A stretch of DNA of 64,000 bases from an uncultured Bacteroidia bacterium (GCA_938038735.1 CALHSW010000012.1:11233-75232); one strand, 5' to 3'. Counted from the stretch's first letter, positions 38,246 to 47,941 are shown. Notes: generated by a model not told the origin, from the sequence alone. Made by a program: numbers and translations.

Positions 38246-38280
38246 AAAAAAATGCAGGGAAGCCTCTAGGGCTCCCCTGC
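38246..38280 (-). terminator. Terminator after gap
   Basis: GC-rich imperfect stem (38254-38264 with 38269-38280) followed on the minus strand by TTTTTTT; 33 nt past the gap stop. Confidence 0.75.
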
Positions 38281-38312
38281 AAAACCAAACTCTTAACCTT
38301 TCAACTGGCTGC

Positions 38313-39326
38313 CTACAGCTTCATGATTTTCACGCACAGGTCGACAACACGGTTGGAATAGCCCCACTCGTTGTCGTACCACCCCAAAATCTTCACCATA
38401 TTCCCAATAACCTTGGTACTCTGCGCATCAAAAATGACGCTGTGAGGATCGTGAATAATGTCGGATGACACGATGGGGTCAGTGGTATACGAGAATATTG
38501 ACTTCATCGCAGCCTTCTCGCTCTCAGCCTTCATCATGGCATTTATCTCCTCAACTGAAGCCGTTTTCTTCACGGTGCAAACGAAGTCAACCATAGATCC
38601 CGTCGCAGTAGGAACACGGACAGAAATCCCATCAAGACGCCCCTTAAGCTCTGGGATAATGACACCAATCGACTTTGCAGCACCGGTCGTTGTGGGGATT
38701 TGGTTTACACCCGCAGTACGGGCGCGCCGTAGGTCGCTATGCATTCCATCGAGAACCCGCTGGTCATTCGTGTAGGAGTGCACCGTAGTCATAAAACCAG
38801 TCTCTATCCCCAGCTCCCGGTGTAGTACTTGAACCATAGGGGCAAGGCAATTCGTGGTGCAACTCGCATTTGAAACGAAGTGATCCACAGCCTTTAACAC
38901 CTCATCGTTAACGCCAAGGACTACCATCCGATCAATTCCATCCTTCGCGGGAGCCGTCAGAACCACCTTCTCTACTCCATCTTTCAAGTGGTCACCATAC
39001 CCCCCCTTCTCACCACTCTTGGTGCGAAAAACGCCAGTCGCCTCTACGACAACATCCGGTTTTACTCCCCACTTTATCGCTTTAGGAGTCGATTCATGCG
39101 ACAACGCCACCTCGTGACCATTCACCACCAACACCTTGTCACCCGGGATTATTTCCCCAGGAAATTTCCCCTGCGTAGAATCGTACTTCGCCAAATAAGC
39201 CATCGTCTCAGAGGACATCAGCCCATTTACCGCCACAACCTCTACATCGTCACGCTCTGCTATAGCACGGAACACTTGACGCCCTATACGCCCAAAGCCA
39301 TTAATTGCTACTCGTACCTTTCCCAT
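38313..39326 (-). CDS. gap: Glyceraldehyde-3-phosphate dehydrogenase
   Basis: Glycolytic NAD-dependent enzyme, 337 aa. Rossmann start INGFGRIGRQVFRAI, active-site cysteine in SNASCTTNCLAPM near residue 155, and His in TTVHSYTNDQR. Residues around Val-Glu-Ala-Thr-Gly and the C-terminal WYDNEWGYSNRVVDL are canonical. It has its own promoter and terminator and is likely a single-gene unit. Confidence 0.97.
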   Translation of the reverse strand: MGKVRVAINGFGRIGRQVFRAIAERDDVEVVAVNGLMSSETMAYLAKYDSTQGKFPGEIIPGDKVLVVNGHEVALSHESTPKAIKWGVKPDVVVEATGVFRTKSGEKGGYGDHLKDGVEKVVLTAPAKDGIDRMVVLGVNDEVLKAVDHFVSNASCTTNCLAPMVQVLHRELGIETGFMTTVHSYTNDQRVLDGMHSDLRRARTAGVNQIPTTTGAAKSIGVIIPELKGRLDGISVRVPTATGSMVDFVCTVKKTASVEEINAMMKAESEKAAMKSIFSYTTDPIVSSDIIHDPHSVIFDAQSTKVIGNMVKILGWYDNEWGYSNRVVDLCVKIMKL

Positions 39327-39369
39327 TTCCTTTTCTGTTTACTCAATTACACCCATGACACCAACGCAA

Positions 39370-39377
39370 CAAAGGTA
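39370..39377 (-). promoter_or_regulatory. -7 element (TACCTTTG) for gap
   Basis: Exact match 43 nt upstream of gap; a CTTG at about 21 nt further upstream may be the -33 box. Confidence 0.65.
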
Positions 39378-39424
39378 AGATTTTTATCTCTAAAAGTGCA
39401 AGCCTATGTGGAAATGAACATTTA

Positions 39425-40042
39425 TTAGCTTAACTGCAAAACGCCCTTGCCCTTTCGCAGTATCTCAACTTCCTTGCCTGTACAATCCACCACAGTCGAT
39501 GGTTCTTGTCCTCCTATTCCCCCATCAATAATCATATCAACTCGCTCTGCCCAACGCTCCGCAATGAGCTCTGGATGGTAGGTATAGGCCACATCATCTT
39601 CGTTGGGAATAGACGTAGTCAAGATGGGCACGCCCAAAGCCTTGACAATGTTCCGAGGTATGCTGTTCGCTGGAATACGCACGCCAACAGTTTTACGTTT
39701 GCTAATAAAATAGGCTGGCACCTTACTTAGCCCCGGAAGAATAAACGTAAAAGGGCCCGGTAGATTCCGCTTTAGCAAAAGGAAATTCGCATCGCTTATC
39801 ATGGCAAACTCAGCAATCTGCGCTATATCATGGCAGATGAAAGAAAACTGAGCCCCCTTGCTCTTTAACCCTTTATACTGAATGATACGCTCCACCGACC
39901 GGGCATTGTCAATTATACACCCCATGCCGTATAGCGTATCGGTCGGATAAATCACCACCCCTCCATCTCGCAAGCATGACACAACGCTGTCAATGCTCTC
40001 CTGCGATGGGTTATCCTCAAAAATTCGTATCAACTTTGACAT
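39425..40042 (-). CDS. Threonylcarbamoyl-AMP synthase family protein (Sua5/YciO/YrdC)
   Basis: 205 aa from ATG 40042; an in-frame TTG at 40063 would give a short basic extension overlapping the tal stop. The YrdC signature YPTDTLYGMGC is near residue 30, with KGLKSKGAQFSFICHD, GPFTFIL and VGVRIPAN. It may make threonylcarbamoyl-AMP for tRNA t6A37, but the YciO subgroup within this family is poorly characterised and short forms without the Sua5 domain are ambiguous. It follows tal on the same transcript. Confidence 0.85.
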   Translation of the reverse strand: MSKLIRIFEDNPSQESIDSVVSCLRDGGVVIYPTDTLYGMGCIIDNARSVERIIQYKGLKSKGAQFSFICHDIAQIAEFAMISDANFLLLKRNLPGPFTFILPGLSKVPAYFISKRKTVGVRIPANSIPRNIVKALGVPILTTSIPNEDDVAYTYHPELIAERWAERVDMIIDGGIGGQEPSTVVDCTGKEVEILRKGKGVLQLS

Positions 40043-40059
40043 GGCTGCCTCTCTTCGTC

Positions 40060-40716
40060 TCAACCATTCACCCTATGGTAATCCTCCAAGAACTTGGCAA
40101 GCCCTGCATCGGTAAGCGGATGCTTCAGCAACCCTAAGATTGCGGGCAGAGGACACGTAGCAACATCTGCCCCAGCCTCTATCGCCTGTATTATGTGGAG
40201 TGTATGACGAATCGAGGCCGCTAACACCTGAGTTTTATATCCATACCGATGGTAGCAAGCCACGATGTCCCTAACTAGCTGCATGCCTTCGCTGGAGATG
40301 TCGTCAAGACGCCCTACAAAAGGAGAAACGTACGTTGCCCCTGCCTTCGCTGCCAAGAGGGCCTGTCCGAGGGTAAACACCAGCGTGCAATTGGTTCTGA
40401 TTCCCTCGCTATTGAGCTGTTTTACGGCCTTTATCCCCTCTTTGATACAGGGTACCTTAACGACTATGTGTTCGTTCAGCTCTGCCAAGCTACGCCCCTC
40501 TTTACACATCCCATCAAAGTCGGTAGCAATAACCTCTGCACTCACATCGCCACCAACGATTTTGCATATCTCCACGTAATGGCGGCGAATCGCCTCTTCC
40601 CCCTTTATCCCCTCCTTCGCCATCAGCGACGGATTTGTTGTCACTCCATCCAAAACCCCTAGAGCTGCAGCCTCTCGAATCTGTTCAAGATTAGCTGTAT
40701 CCAAAAAAAACTTCAT
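40060..40716 (-). CDS. Transaldolase / fructose-6-phosphate aldolase family (small form)
   Basis: 218 aa TIM barrel. FFLDTANLEQI and DGVTTNPSL at the N-terminus, the Schiff-base lysine in VVKVPCI, NCTLVFTLGQALLA, and the LTDAGLAKFLEDY C-terminus match the small MipB/TalC group. Members are either true transaldolases of the pentose phosphate pathway or fructose-6-phosphate aldolases; sequence alone here does not decide. It lies 37 nt downstream of the S9 peptidase gene. Confidence 0.9.
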   Translation of the reverse strand: MKFFLDTANLEQIREAAALGVLDGVTTNPSLMAKEGIKGEEAIRRHYVEICKIVGGDVSAEVIATDFDGMCKEGRSLAELNEHIVVKVPCIKEGIKAVKQLNSEGIRTNCTLVFTLGQALLAAKAGATYVSPFVGRLDDISSEGMQLVRDIVACYHRYGYKTQVLAASIRHTLHIIQAIEAGADVATCPLPAILGLLKHPLTDAGLAKFLEDYHRVNG

Positions 40717-40753
40717 AAACCTTCTTCTGTATTTTACGCCGAAACTCCCCTCG

Positions 40754-42865
40754 CTATTTTAAATGGGCATCTAGCCAACGGAAAAACTCACGTTGCCACA
40801 GCATCCCATTCTGAGGCTTTAACACCCAATGGCACTCGTCCGGGAAGACAAGCAGCCTCGCCTCCACCCCTCGCATTCGCGCTGCATTGAACGCCGCTAA
40901 CCCCTGCGTATAGGGAATCCTAAAGTCCTGTCCACCATGTATAACCATAATTGGCGTGTCCCACTTCTCTACGAACACGTGTGGACTTTGCGCAAAACTC
41001 TTCTGCGCCACTGCATTGTTCTTTTCCCACGGTGCACCTCCCATTTCCCAGGCATCAAAGAAAAGCTCCTCCGTTGTGTAGTACTCCATCTCGCTATTGA
41101 AGATACCACAATGGCTTATGAAAGCCTTGAAGCGTCCCTCGTGATGCCCCGCCAGCCAATTCACCGTAAAACCACCATAGCTAGCACCTACAGCACCCAA
41201 ATGCGTTTCATCTACCCAAGGCTCCTTTGCGACTTCATCAATAGCACAGAGCAAGTCCTTCATTTCCTGCTCCCCATGGTGCTTACTTATCTCATCAGTC
41301 CACTGCTGACCAAACGTCAACACGCCTCGACGATTCGGCGCAACCACCACGTACCCCTGTGCCGCCATCAATGCCAAGTTCCATCTATAGCTCCAAAACT
41401 GGCTCAATGCGCTCTGCGGGCCTCCTTCACAATACAGAAGGGCTGGATAGCGCTTCGTGCTGTCAAAGTTCGGGGGCAACACTACCCACGTTAACATCTG
41501 CTGATTATCAGTAGTTTTTATCCAACGAACCTTCACCTCTGGCATATCCACCTTATCGAGCAACTCACTATTTATCGCTGTTATTTGCTCTTCTTTTCCA
41601 CCCCCCAACGGCACTCTATATAGCTCCGCTGGCTTCACCATTGACACCCTACTCCCTACCAGCCACTCCCCCGCCAATGCCACATCATGGTAGTCATGCT
41701 GCCCTTCAGTTAACGCTTTCGGCTCTCCACCATCAATTGACGTGCTATAAAGTTGATAGGTACCCCTTACGCCAGCTACAAAATACAACGTTTTGCTATC
41801 AGCCGACACCTGCACACTCGACACGCTATAATCAAACCCTTCGGTCAACTCCTTCACCTCTCCTGTAGCCAAATCGCAACGCATCAGCCTATCCCTATCC
41901 GCCTCAAAGCCAGCTCGCTCCATGCTGAGCCAAACCATGTATTTGCCATCGGGTGTGTACAACGGGCAGCGGTCGTACCCCTCGTTGCTCTTTGTTAAAT
42001 TAGTCGTACTCTTCGCTTTACAGTCATAAAAATAGACATCAGAGTTCGTACTAAATGCCGCCTCCTTACCATTCAACTTCTTACAGGTATACGCTACTCC
42101 ATCACTCGTTGCGTTCCACGAAATCTCTTCCATGCCTCCAAACGGCGCAAGCGGTGAGTCGTAGCTCTCCCCTTCCATCACGTCTACCGCCTCCGCCACT
42201 CGTCCATTCTCAAACGAAGCAATAAACACATGACTCCTCGTGCCGTCATCCCACTGATTCCAATGGCGGTACATCAAATCATCGTACACCATCCCCGTTG
42301 TCTTGGGCAAATCCGCATTTCTATCTACCGCCGTCTCCACAACCTTTACACGGCTCGTGAACACAACCTTTTTCCCATCGGGAGAAACCTTCAACCCTTC
42401 TATCCCCTCTGCCACATCCGATATCTTCGTCGGCGCACCGCCTTCCACTGGCACAGAGTACAACGCGCCCCCCTTCTCTCCGTTGTCGTACGACGAGACG
42501 AACGCCAGTATATCATCGCTCAGCCAAAGCACATTCGACACATCCTCAGTGGGTAGATTCACCCGCTTTGCACTCCCATCGCCACCCACTTCAGATACGT
42601 AGAGCTCGTTCCACCCACGATTGTCCTGCATATCGTAGTACGTCACAACATAAGCGACCTTCGCACCATTAGGTGAAACTGAAGATTCCCCCAATCTTCC
42701 AAAATTCCACAGTACCTCGGGAGAGTAGTGACGACCGCTTACCTCCACCATCTTATACCTATGCATCGCCTCGCATTGCGTCTCCTTGACCTGTTCGCCA
42801 GAGCATCCCAGAAACCCCATCGCTAACAACACACCTAAAACTACTCCTCTCACTAACCTCTTCAT
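40754..42865 (-). CDS. S9-family prolyl oligopeptidase lipoprotein (DPP5-like)
   Basis: 703 aa. A signal peptide ends at lipobox GFLGC (Cys21). A seven-bladed beta-propeller spans about 45-440 and an alpha/beta-hydrolase domain about 450-703, with catalytic Ser562 (GASYGG), Asp647 (GGQDFR) and His679 (ECHW). The arrangement resembles dipeptidyl-peptidase 5 of Porphyromonas and Bacteroides, which cleaves dipeptides in the periplasm. It would feed extracellular peptide use. Gap of 12 nt from the coiled-coil gene upstream. Confidence 0.9.
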   Translation of the reverse strand: MKRLVRGVVLGVLLAMGFLGCSGEQVKETQCEAMHRYKMVEVSGRHYSPEVLWNFGRLGESSVSPNGAKVAYVVTYYDMQDNRGWNELYVSEVGGDGSAKRVNLPTEDVSNVLWLSDDILAFVSSYDNGEKGGALYSVPVEGGAPTKISDVAEGIEGLKVSPDGKKVVFTSRVKVVETAVDRNADLPKTTGMVYDDLMYRHWNQWDDGTRSHVFIASFENGRVAEAVDVMEGESYDSPLAPFGGMEEISWNATSDGVAYTCKKLNGKEAAFSTNSDVYFYDCKAKSTTNLTKSNEGYDRCPLYTPDGKYMVWLSMERAGFEADRDRLMRCDLATGEVKELTEGFDYSVSSVQVSADSKTLYFVAGVRGTYQLYSTSIDGGEPKALTEGQHDYHDVALAGEWLVGSRVSMVKPAELYRVPLGGGKEEQITAINSELLDKVDMPEVKVRWIKTTDNQQMLTWVVLPPNFDSTKRYPALLYCEGGPQSALSQFWSYRWNLALMAAQGYVVVAPNRRGVLTFGQQWTDEISKHHGEQEMKDLLCAIDEVAKEPWVDETHLGAVGASYGGFTVNWLAGHHEGRFKAFISHCGIFNSEMEYYTTEELFFDAWEMGGAPWEKNNAVAQKSFAQSPHVFVEKWDTPIMVIHGGQDFRIPYTQGLAAFNAARMRGVEARLLVFPDECHWVLKPQNGMLWQREFFRWLDAHLK

Positions 42866-42877
42866 AACTCTCCACTT

Positions 42878-43567
42878 TTATATGCTCTCTCCCGTCTCCT
42901 TCTGCGCCTTTGCTTCCGCTTTTTCCGCTTCTCGTTTAGCTTTTTCTTCTGCCTTACGCGCACGCTCCTTCTCTTTCTCTTCCTCCCGCCTTGCCTTTTC
43001 AGACAGTTTCTTCTCTATATCTTTTTTCACCTGTGCCAAGGCCTTTTCCGCATCCTTCACTCCTCGCTCCGCAGCCTTGATGTCCGACTTAGCTTTGCTC
43101 TGCCTATCTTTCGCCTTACCTATGTCTCGCACCGAATTATCATACCCTCGGTAGGCTAGCTTAAATCGTCTATCCAAATCCTTAAATTGCGCGGTGAAAT
43201 CCTTTTCGACCCCCTTGTATTCAACCCGCAAGGAGTCCAATGCCTCATCTTCAGCCCCTCGCACATCCTTTTGCGCCTGTCTTGAGGTATTAAAATAATC
43301 CCTTCGCAATGCCTTATCCTCGTCAGCTAACTGGGAAAGGGTGTCCTCATAGCTTTTTTTCACTCCCTCTGCCAAGGCTAGCAAACTGTCCGCCTCCACC
43401 AAACTCCTCTCTGCCAACTTAAGTTTTTCCTGGCTCTTCTCTACTTTGTCCTCCGCCTTGCTAATCTTCAACTGATTGGCATCCTGAGCCACTACAACAC
43501 AAGACAAAAAAACGCTCACAAAAGAAACAAACACCCACCGTTTCACCTTCTTCCTCCAAATATTCAC
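42878..43567 (-). CDS. Secreted coiled-coil protein of unknown function
   Basis: 229 aa. An N-terminal signal peptide (basic start, then a VSFVSVFLSCVVVAQ core) precedes a long charged coiled coil rich in Lys/Glu/Ala, with heptad character from about 30 to 215; the last 40 residues are almost pure Glu/Lys/Arg/Ala. No family recognised. It lies between phoH and the S9 peptidase with 1 and 12 nt gaps, so it is part of that transcript; a periplasmic structural role is conceivable but unproven. Confidence 0.6.
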   Translation of the reverse strand: MNIWRKKVKRWVFVSFVSVFLSCVVVAQDANQLKISKAEDKVEKSQEKLKLAERSLVEADSLLALAEGVKKSYEDTLSQLADEDKALRRDYFNTSRQAQKDVRGAEDEALDSLRVEYKGVEKDFTAQFKDLDRRFKLAYRGYDNSVRDIGKAKDRQSKAKSDIKAAERGVKDAEKALAQVKKDIEKKLSEKARREEEKEKERARKAEEKAKREAEKAEAKAQKETGESI

Positions 43568-43568
43568 T

Positions 43569-44909
43569 CTATAACAACTCGCTCGCCAACTCAGATAGCT
43601 TACTTCGTTCCCCCTTTACTAGATTTACGTGGGCAAACATCGCCTGGCCATGTAGCCGCCCACAGAGGTAACTCAAACCATTTGACCGAGTATCCAAATA
43701 CGGGTGGTCTATCTGGTAAATGTCACCTGTAAACACAATTTTTGTCCCCTCCGCTGCTCGGGTAATGACCGTTTTCACTTCATGGGGGGTCAAGTTCTGC
43801 GCCTCATCCACTATCATAAAGGTATTGGTAAGACTCCGTCCTCGTATGTATGCCAATGGCGCAATTACCAACTTTTCTTGGCGTTGAAGCTCTTCTAGCT
43901 TTAAGTAATCCCTACTGGTACTCTTCAGTGCTCCCTTTATAACTGCCAAATTGTCGAAAAGCGGCAACATATATGGCCCTATCTTGGCATCAACGTCTCC
44001 AGGCAAAAACCCAATATCTTTATTACTCAGCGAAATTATTGGCCGTGCAAGCAATATTTGACTATACATCTCTTGCTGCGCTAAAGCCGCCGCCAACGCC
44101 AGTAGGGTCTTGCCAGTACCGGCCTTCCCTGTCAACGCTACCAACGGTATAGAGGTCTGCGTAAGTACTGACATGGCGAAGGTCTGCTCGGCATTCCTCG
44201 GCTCTATACCGTAGCACTTCTGCTTATCCACTCCCGCTAGCACGCCCCTTTCTGCATCGTACAAGGCCATGGCGCTAGATCCAGTTCCACGAAGGACGAA
44301 GCATTCGTTTGCCTCCGGCGTAATCGACAAGTCTTCCGGCTTTATTCCTTCTTGATCGCCGTATAGCTTCGATATCAAGGCATCGTCCACTCCTGACACC
44401 TCGGTCGCAGTCCGTTCCATGATGTCAACGTTCTCAACCTTGTCTGTGAGGTAGTCCTCGGCAGCTACTCCTATTGACTTTGCCTTCATGCGCAGATTTA
44501 TATCCTTTGACACCAATATAACTGGCTGCGCCTCGTGCTCGGCCAAATACGCCGCTATCGCAAGTATCCGATGATCATTGATATCGTCCTTGAACGACAG
44601 CCGCATCGTATCAGAGAAGGGTTTTCCGGTCACTATCCTAAGCTTCCCTCGCCCCTCTCCTAACGAGATACCCCCATTAAAAAGAGCCGCCCCGCTCAGC
44701 TCGTCAAGCGACCTTGCGAACTCTCTGGCATTGTAGTTCAGAGTCTCGTTCCCCTTTTTGAAATGGTCGAGTTCCTCCAAAGCCATTATCGGTATTACGA
44801 TATCATTTTCTTCAAAACTATGCAGGCATTTGTAGTCATGAAGCATTACGCTCGTGTCCAATACAAACGTCTTCTTCTGTCCCGCACCAACTCGACCTCT
44901 CATATGCAA
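43569..44909 (-). CDS. PhoH-like ATPase with N-terminal PIN domain
   Basis: 446 aa. The N-terminal PIN domain (about 13-145) has the acidic residues DTSVMLHDY and ALEELDHFK; the C-terminal PhoH domain has Walker [32 protein letters not shown] and the FMIVDEAQNLTPHEVKT Walker B. The PIN-PhoH (PhoH2-type) fusion is a proposed RNA helicase/ribonuclease. It shares a run with buk and a Wzz-like gene; the connection is unclear. Confidence 0.9.
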   Translation of the reverse strand: MHMRGRVGAGQKKTFVLDTSVMLHDYKCLHSFEENDIVIPIMALEELDHFKKGNETLNYNAREFARSLDELSGAALFNGGISLGEGRGKLRIVTGKPFSDTMRLSFKDDINDHRILAIAAYLAEHEAQPVILVSKDINLRMKAKSIGVAAEDYLTDKVENVDIMERTATEVSGVDDALISKLYGDQEGIKPEDLSITPEANECFVLRGTGSSAMALYDAERGVLAGVDKQKCYGIEPRNAEQTFAMSVLTQTSIPLVALTGKAGTGKTLLALAAALAQQEMYSQILLARPIISLSNKDIGFLPGDVDAKIGPYMLPLFDNLAVIKGALKSTSRDYLKLEELQRQEKLVIAPLAYIRGRSLTNTFMIVDEAQNLTPHEVKTVITRAAEGTKIVFTGDIYQIDHPYLDTRSNGLSYLCGRLHGQAMFAHVNLVKGERSKLSELASELL

Positions 44910-44931
44910 AAGTCTCCGTGTCTTATCTCCT

Positions 44932-45834
44932 CTACCCTTCTATTCCATCCCGTTTTTTAACGTCCATTCCAAGTACTGCTTGCTCACTTGCTCGGTAAAA
45001 ATAGCCTACTCCCCATACCAACCCTGCAACAAACAGTAGCACAACCCACACCGCAGCTATTTTGAACACCGTTTTCTTTAATCCCCTCGTATCCCTAAGC
45101 GCAAAAGCAGAAAAACGCATCCCGTCTTCATATTGCAATAGGTTTTCTCGTTCTGCACTTATTTCAACCTTCTCCATGTATAACCGGTTCAACTCCCTAC
45201 TTAATGAAACGGACTCATTATTCCAAACCGAAGCCGGTGACATTGAAACAAGCCCTCTCTGCGCAACATCAATGCGCATCTTCGTCCAAACAAGGAGCGT
45301 ATCCAAAGCCTCTTGTTTTTCTGCTAGAGCGGAAAGCCTAACTTTCAACAAGGATTGAAGCTCTCCAGCCTGAAAAAGCATGCAAGCCAACTGTCGCCCA
45401 AGTACATCAGCATTCGCACCTTTAGCTGTTCTCAACTCCACCTCCAGCGATGCTATGCCCTTCCCATCAAGCGATTTGTTCGCTTTTATCTTTGATGAGT
45501 ATATCCTGGGATAAAAGTTAAGCTTTACTGTATCGTTCTTCAGTTGATTGGAAAGCATTAACTCTACATCTTGTAACCCTACAAGTTCACCCGGAATCAT
45601 ACTTGGAGTAACTATCACCGCATAGGTACTCTGTCTCTCCTTGATACCAAACAGAACAATCACTAAAATCGTTAACGCTACCCCTATTCCCACCAAGAGC
45701 CACTTCCATCGAAAAAGCCACTGGCAGAAGGAATAGAATAGCACCGTACCTCTAAATGGGTCTTGATAGTACTCCTTGCTCTCCATACTATCGCTCAAAT
45801 TCCTTTTCACTTCCCGCTTCAGAATCCGTTCCAA
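44932..45834 (-). CDS. Wzz-like inner-membrane protein, function unknown
   Basis: 300 aa (or 284 from ATG 45786). Membrane segments at about 45-63 and 257-278 flank a large periplasmic domain containing heptad-like helical stretches. This two-anchor topology with a coiled-coil loop is that of polysaccharide chain-length determinants (Wzz), but the sequence lacks the proline-rich Wzz motif I would expect near the second anchor. It starts 2 nt after buk, so it is in the same operon. Confidence 0.5.
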   Translation of the reverse strand: MERILKREVKRNLSDSMESKEYYQDPFRGTVLFYSFCQWLFRWKWLLVGIGVALTILVIVLFGIKERQSTYAVIVTPSMIPGELVGLQDVELMLSNQLKNDTVKLNFYPRIYSSKIKANKSLDGKGIASLEVELRTAKGANADVLGRQLACMLFQAGELQSLLKVRLSALAEKQEALDTLLVWTKMRIDVAQRGLVSMSPASVWNNESVSLSRELNRLYMEKVEISAERENLLQYEDGMRFSAFALRDTRGLKKTVFKIAAVWVVLLFVAGLVWGVGYFYRASEQAVLGMDVKKRDGIEG

Positions 45835-45836
45835 AT

Positions 45837-46916
45837 CTATTCGTACTCCCTCGCCTCCATCTCTCCGCGAAGCACCATCAACCCATTCATCGCCAACGCA
45901 CCTAGTTCGTCCTCGCCCGGATAAACACTCACTGGGGCTATGAACGACACCATGACCTCAATGTAGTCCGTCAATGACTTCCCATACGCCATTCCCCCTG
46001 TGAGCAGGATGCCATCCACTTTACCGTGCAATGCAGCGGCACACTCTGCGATACTCTTCCCCACTCCGTAGCCCATGGCATGTTCTATCAACTCCGCTTT
46101 TTTGTCGCCCGCCTCAGCCCTATCCGCTACCTCTTTAGCATTGTTCGTTCCGAGATGCGCCACGAGTCCGCCCTTGCCATTGAGGAACTTCTTAATCTCT
46201 TCCTTTGTGTATTTACCACTAAAGCACAGATCAACTAGCTGACCCGCTTGCATCGTTCCAGCACGTTCCGGGCTGAATGGTCCCTCACCGTCAATCGCAT
46301 TATTCACTTCCACTACACGCCCCTTCCGATGCGCTCCTACAGATACACCACCACCCAGATGCGCCACTATTAGGTTCAACTCCTCATAGCGCTTTCCAAG
46401 ACTCGCCGCATGGCGCCGAGCTATCGCCTTTTGGTTAAGCGCATGGAAAATCGATCGCCTCTCCATAAAGGGCAAACCGCTAATTCGCGCCACATCATCA
46501 AGCTCATCCACTACCACTGGGTCTGCGATAAGAGCTATGGGCTTTCCGCCGGCACGCTTCGCGAGACTGTTCGCTATCAGCCCTCCTAAGTTGCTCGCAT
46601 GCTCTCCCTGTACACCCTTCCGCAGATCCTCTATCAATCGAGCGTTTACGTGGTAAGCTCCTGACACTACTGGCTTCACTAGCCCGCCACGCCCCACAAT
46701 TGCTCCCAAAGACTCCAACGCTACGCCGCTCTCTTGCAACGCATCGTATATCAACCCCTCTCGGAACTCAAACTGATCCACTATCTTCGCATACTTCCCT
46801 ATCTCCTCCGCCGTATGGCGCAGGGTCTTGCTGTATACCTCCTTTTCTCCATCGTATACCGCTATCTTCGTGGAGGTTGACCCTGGGTTGATCGCTAATA
46901 TCAGCTCGCTTGCCAT
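45837..46916 (-). CDS. buk: Butyrate kinase
   Basis: 359 aa ASKHA-family kinase. The AINPGSTSTKIAVY phosphate motif, GAIVGRGGLVKPV, the VAHLGGGVSVGAH nucleotide motif and ILLTGGMAYG are all present. It converts butyryl phosphate (or branched-chain acyl phosphates) and ADP to the acid and ATP, conserving energy, in partnership with the adjacent phosphotransacylase upstream (42-nt gap). Confidence 0.94.
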   Translation of the reverse strand: MASELILAINPGSTSTKIAVYDGEKEVYSKTLRHTAEEIGKYAKIVDQFEFREGLIYDALQESGVALESLGAIVGRGGLVKPVVSGAYHVNARLIEDLRKGVQGEHASNLGGLIANSLAKRAGGKPIALIADPVVVDELDDVARISGLPFMERRSIFHALNQKAIARRHAASLGKRYEELNLIVAHLGGGVSVGAHRKGRVVEVNNAIDGEGPFSPERAGTMQAGQLVDLCFSGKYTKEEIKKFLNGKGGLVAHLGTNNAKEVADRAEAGDKKAELIEHAMGYGVGKSIAECAAALHGKVDGILLTGGMAYGKSLTDYIEVMVSFIAPVSVYPGEDELGALAMNGLMVLRGEMEAREYE

Positions 46917-46958
46917 CTCTCTATTCTCTTTTTTCTAATTCTTTGTTCGCTATTCACT

Positions 46959-47867
46959 CTACCTCCGCGCCGCATTGGCTGCCAAGGCTATTGAGTACAA
47001 TTTTGACTGCACACTGTCACCGCGGGAGGTCAATATACAGGGTACTTTTGCACCTACTACCATCGCACCAAGCTCCGCTCCTGCAAATTTCGTACACGTC
47101 TTGAAGAACACGTTACCACTCTCAATATTGGGGAACACAACGCAATCGGCATCTCCGGCCACTTCTCCCTTGAGCTTCTTGATATCTGCCGCTTCTCTAT
47201 CAATTGCCACATCAAGCGCCAACGGTCCATCAAGAACCGCCCCACCTATCTGTCCCCTATCACCCATCCTTGCTATTAACGCAGCATCTACGCATGCCGG
47301 CATCCCAACCGACATCTGCTCCGTCGCCGCTAGCAATGCCACCTTCGGCCGATCGATACCCAATGAATGAGCCGTTCGTATCACGTAGTTCGTTATCGCA
47401 ACCTTTTGCTTGAAGTCCGGTGCCGGGATAATCGCCACATCGCCAACTATCAACAGCTTGTGATAGCTAGGCACCTGCACTACCGTCACATGGCTCAGCA
47501 CAGCCTTCGGCGGCAGCAAACCATGTTCCTTGTTCAAAATCCCACGCATGTACTTGTCCGTGGTCACAAGACCCTTCATTAGCACATCGCCCTGGCCATC
47601 GTTAATGAGCTGAACTGCCTTGTCTACTGCCTTCACATCCACCGGCTCGTGTACCAACTTGAATTGCTCGGCCTTCACCCCCAAATCGCTGCACACCTTT
47701 TTCATGGTTGCCTCGTCTCCTACCAGCGTCGCCTCCACTATCCCTAGCTCCACTGCCTTCGCTATTGCGCCTATCGTGTGTGAATCATTCGCATACGCAG
47801 CCACCAACCGCTTCTTCGGCTGGCTGCGCAGCACGTCAAACAAATCGTCCAACTTCTTTATTGCCAT
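46959..47867 (-). CDS. ptb: Phosphate butyryltransferase-like phosphotransacylase
   Basis: 302 aa of the PTA/PTB family, with the AAYANDSHTIGAIAKAVELG N-terminus, the LMKGLVTTDKYMRG segment, and the late GAVLDGPLALDVAID motif. It swaps CoA for phosphate on butyryl-CoA or related acyl-CoA, feeding butyrate kinase. First gene of the run, with a -7 element 68 nt upstream. Acetyl or branched-chain substrates are possible. Confidence 0.9.
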   Translation of the reverse strand: MAIKKLDDLFDVLRSQPKKRLVAAYANDSHTIGAIAKAVELGIVEATLVGDEATMKKVCSDLGVKAEQFKLVHEPVDVKAVDKAVQLINDGQGDVLMKGLVTTDKYMRGILNKEHGLLPPKAVLSHVTVVQVPSYHKLLIVGDVAIIPAPDFKQKVAITNYVIRTAHSLGIDRPKVALLAATEQMSVGMPACVDAALIARMGDRGQIGGAVLDGPLALDVAIDREAADIKKLKGEVAGDADCVVFPNIESGNVFFKTCTKFAGAELGAMVVGAKVPCILTSRGDSVQSKLYSIALAANAARR

Positions 47868-47941
47868 GGCTTATCCCTATTTATTGCACTTCAACACCAT
47901 TCATCTGCGGTAACGCAACAATACGTCTCCGCAGCCCACCG

